Assembly: GCF_910592395.1 (NCBI RefSeq)
Contig: NC_088309.1
Coordinates: 27,158,599-27,222,598 of the forward strand
Reading direction: 5' to 3'
DNA from: Lineus longissimus
Lineage: Eukaryota; Nemertea; Pilidiophora; Heteronemertea; Lineidae
Length of the DNA stretch: 64,000 bases
Under the pieces are notes generated by a model. It ran no database searches. It had not been told where the DNA came from and worked only from the letters and a program-made list of their open reading frames with translations. Each line of letters opens with the position of its first letter. Positions within the stretch are counted from its first letter, which is position 1. Of the stretch, positions 62,369-64,000 are shown piece by piece. A program made the translations under genes and the position numbers.

Positions 62369-62751
62369 ATGGAGGCATCGGATAACTGTACGGGGAACCA
62401 AAGTTCGTGTCCGGACCATGGAATAGAAATGGACGATGTTCACATGATAGAGATAGTGGTCCTATCCGTATTGTTCATCATCATAGGAGTAGTAGGCCTT
62501 GTGGGGAATATCCTTGTCGTCGTGGCCATTCTTGGGGACAAGAAAATGCGCAGTTCCGCCACGAATCTGTTCATCACGAATCTTGCCTTTGCGGACTTGA
62601 TGCTGATGGTGTTTACGATCCCGGAGATACTCATGTTTTTGATAAACAAGGGCTGGCTGCTGGGCGTTCCCATGTGTAAGATAGAACGATTCATACTGGT
62701 GTTCTCCGTTTACGGATCCGTGCTTACATTGGTCTCAGTCTGTGGAGAAAG
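62369..62751 (+). CDS. Rhodopsin-class (class A) GPCR, peptide-receptor-like, first coding exon, 3' part outside window
   Basis: Seven-transmembrane receptor fragment of 127 complete codons plus two bases, ending at a GTAAGA donor. The N-terminus has two N-glycosylation sequons (NCT, NQS). TM1 (about 27-55) carries GLVGN with Asn47 as position 1.50; TM2 (about 65-88) carries NLAFAD with Asp76 as 2.50; Trp96 lies in the first extracellular loop and Cys103 is the conserved disulfide cysteine; TM3 ends CGER, the E/D-R-Y motif, where the intron interrupts the Arg codon. An intron after this Arg is known in galanin and allatostatin-A type receptors, but the sequence does not clearly match one family, so the ligand is unassigned. 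The ATG at 62369 has a good initiation context (GCGATGG); an upstream in-frame ATG at 62318 would add 17 residues. No later exon is visible before the window end. Confidence 0.85.
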
Positions 62752-64000
62752 GTAAGACAGTTTATTTAATGAAATAAATCATCTTTTCCTGCTGATTTTT
62801 TACAGGGAATCCAAAAAGTAGTATTTGTGGTTAGTTCCGGTAGATTATCCAATCAAAAGTTCCGAATTCTGCATCCCCGCAGTGCTCATTTGCAATAAGC
62901 CTATCAGAAGGCCGTATTTTGGGGTAGTCCCGTCAGAATTATGCAGAAATCGGCGAATGGTCTGAATTTCTGTGGGGCAGTTTGACTCCCGGATGCCTCG
63001 ACAATAAAGTGCCCTTTCATCTTGCCTATTCTGCCTGTCTAAGTTGAAGACAAAGCTCTAAATTTTCCAAATTCGCAACAAATCGCATATAACCTTTCAT
63101 AATTTTGCATCAATTAATGTTCGACCCGCCATTTATACCGGTCTGACTTGTTCCAGGGTTGACCACATGTTATACAGATGTCACTCATGATGTGCGTCAT
63201 CTTCATCCTGTCACAAAACGTCTTTCTTGCTCATGAAAAACACAGTTTACATATAGAAGTTTCCGATAAAGGACTTTGGTGTTCCTCTAATATCATTCGT
63301 TGGAGATGTTGTAGATTCTTTATCGTAAGATCACCTTGACATTGATTTCAGGTGAGGGTTCACGAACACTGACTTTTCTATATGACCTTTCTTTCTTTGA
63401 TGATTCCTGACTTTTCTCTAAGGAAGCGAAATTTGATAAAGAAGCGAAGATGAGTACTTAATAGCGCCAAAAGTAGGCATATCAGCTTTCTACTTTGACG
63501 AGAAAAGAAATCAAAAGATTGTCGGAAAAAGCCGTTTCGCTGACGACATTGAGCTTGGTGAGTTATAAGGACTGATGAAAGGCGCCATTTAATCCTGGTT
63601 TGTCAAAGCTATTATCTCCATAGTGCACGGACCACATACAGTAGACATTATATCGGAGTCTTTCGTAATCGATGCTTTATTGTTTTAGGTCCGTATAGTC
63701 ACGGATGTTTTTGGTTTTACCTGACTAATTTTGACACTGCATGAAGATAGCCCTTTGTGGTTACAACACATGTCAAAATACATGTACATGTCATCACTTT
63801 TATATTCCAAAATAGTGATCAATTAGAAGAGAAGAAATTCCATGTTTACGGAGTGCCAATAAGACATAAATATCACGAGAATAGGTCTTCTCTTTCAATG
63901 ACGATTAGAAAACGAAATTAAATGCCTCAGTGGCGGTTGCGGATGTAAAACCGTCACTCATCACTTAGCGCGTCTGGTGGCGCAGTTAGATATGTTTTTT
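62752..64000 (+). other. Intron 1 of the GPCR gene (partial)
   Basis: Starts with the GTAAGA donor at 62752. No further transmembrane-coding exon, RNA gene or clear repeat is seen up to the window end, so the intron is at least 1.25 kb. Confidence 0.6.

Overview
This window is nuclear DNA of an invertebrate animal. All the genes are bilaterian families, they are split into many short exons by GT-AG introns of about 0.1-4 kb, intergenic DNA is AT-rich, and several short non-autonomous DNA transposons are present. ACATGTACATGT palindromes recur, which is a weak hint of a lophotrochozoan (mollusc, brachiopod or annelid grade). The species cannot be fixed from the sequence, and there is no bacterial, viral or organellar gene. 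Seven complete protein-coding genes and one partial one can be modelled. Every complete model sums to a whole number of codons and has a length close to its animal orthologues. All exon borders were read by eye. || Layout from left to right: (1) minus strand, 1084-15409, a NEDD4-type HECT E3 ubiquitin ligase (24 exons, 841 aa; C2, four WW domains, HECT). (2) A 2.2 kb divergent intergenic region with a 937-bp transposon that has near-perfect terminal inverted repeats and a target-site duplication. (3) plus strand, 17636-22523, lysosomal beta-glucuronidase (12 exons, 639 aa). (4) minus strand, 24667-30457, a CIRBP/RBM3-like glycine-rich RNA-binding protein (5 exons, 184 aa). (5) plus strand, 33390-37435 and 40553-44329, two tandem SLC27A (fatty-acid transport protein / very-long-chain acyl-CoA synthetase) paralogues of 618 and 621 aa. 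(6) minus strand, 46512-52698, acetoacetyl-CoA synthetase (17 exons, 668 aa). (7) a 442-bp divergent gap, then plus strand, 53141-58300, CDC45 replication factor (17 exons, 565 aa). (8) about 4 kb of gene-poor DNA with degenerate minisatellites. (9) plus strand, from 62369, the first coding exon of a rhodopsin-class peptide-type GPCR, cut by the window end. || The genes do not form one pathway. The two SLC27A copies and AACS all belong to the adenylate-forming acyl-CoA synthetase superfamily and activate lipid acids, but AACS has a different exon plan and the opposite orientation, so adjacency with the SLC27A pair may be chance. NEDD4/GUSB and AACS/CDC45 are head-to-head pairs that could share promoter regions. 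|| The most notable non-genic structures are a perfect 102-bp inverted repeat with a nested 48-bp tandem copy in the predicted 3' UTR of the first SLC27A gene, four or five non-autonomous DNA transposons of distinct types, an intronic palindrome packed with TGACG/CGTCA cores, two GC-AG introns with consensus GC donors, and an intron that splits the catalytic cysteine codon of the ligase. I found no sign of a wholly new gene system.
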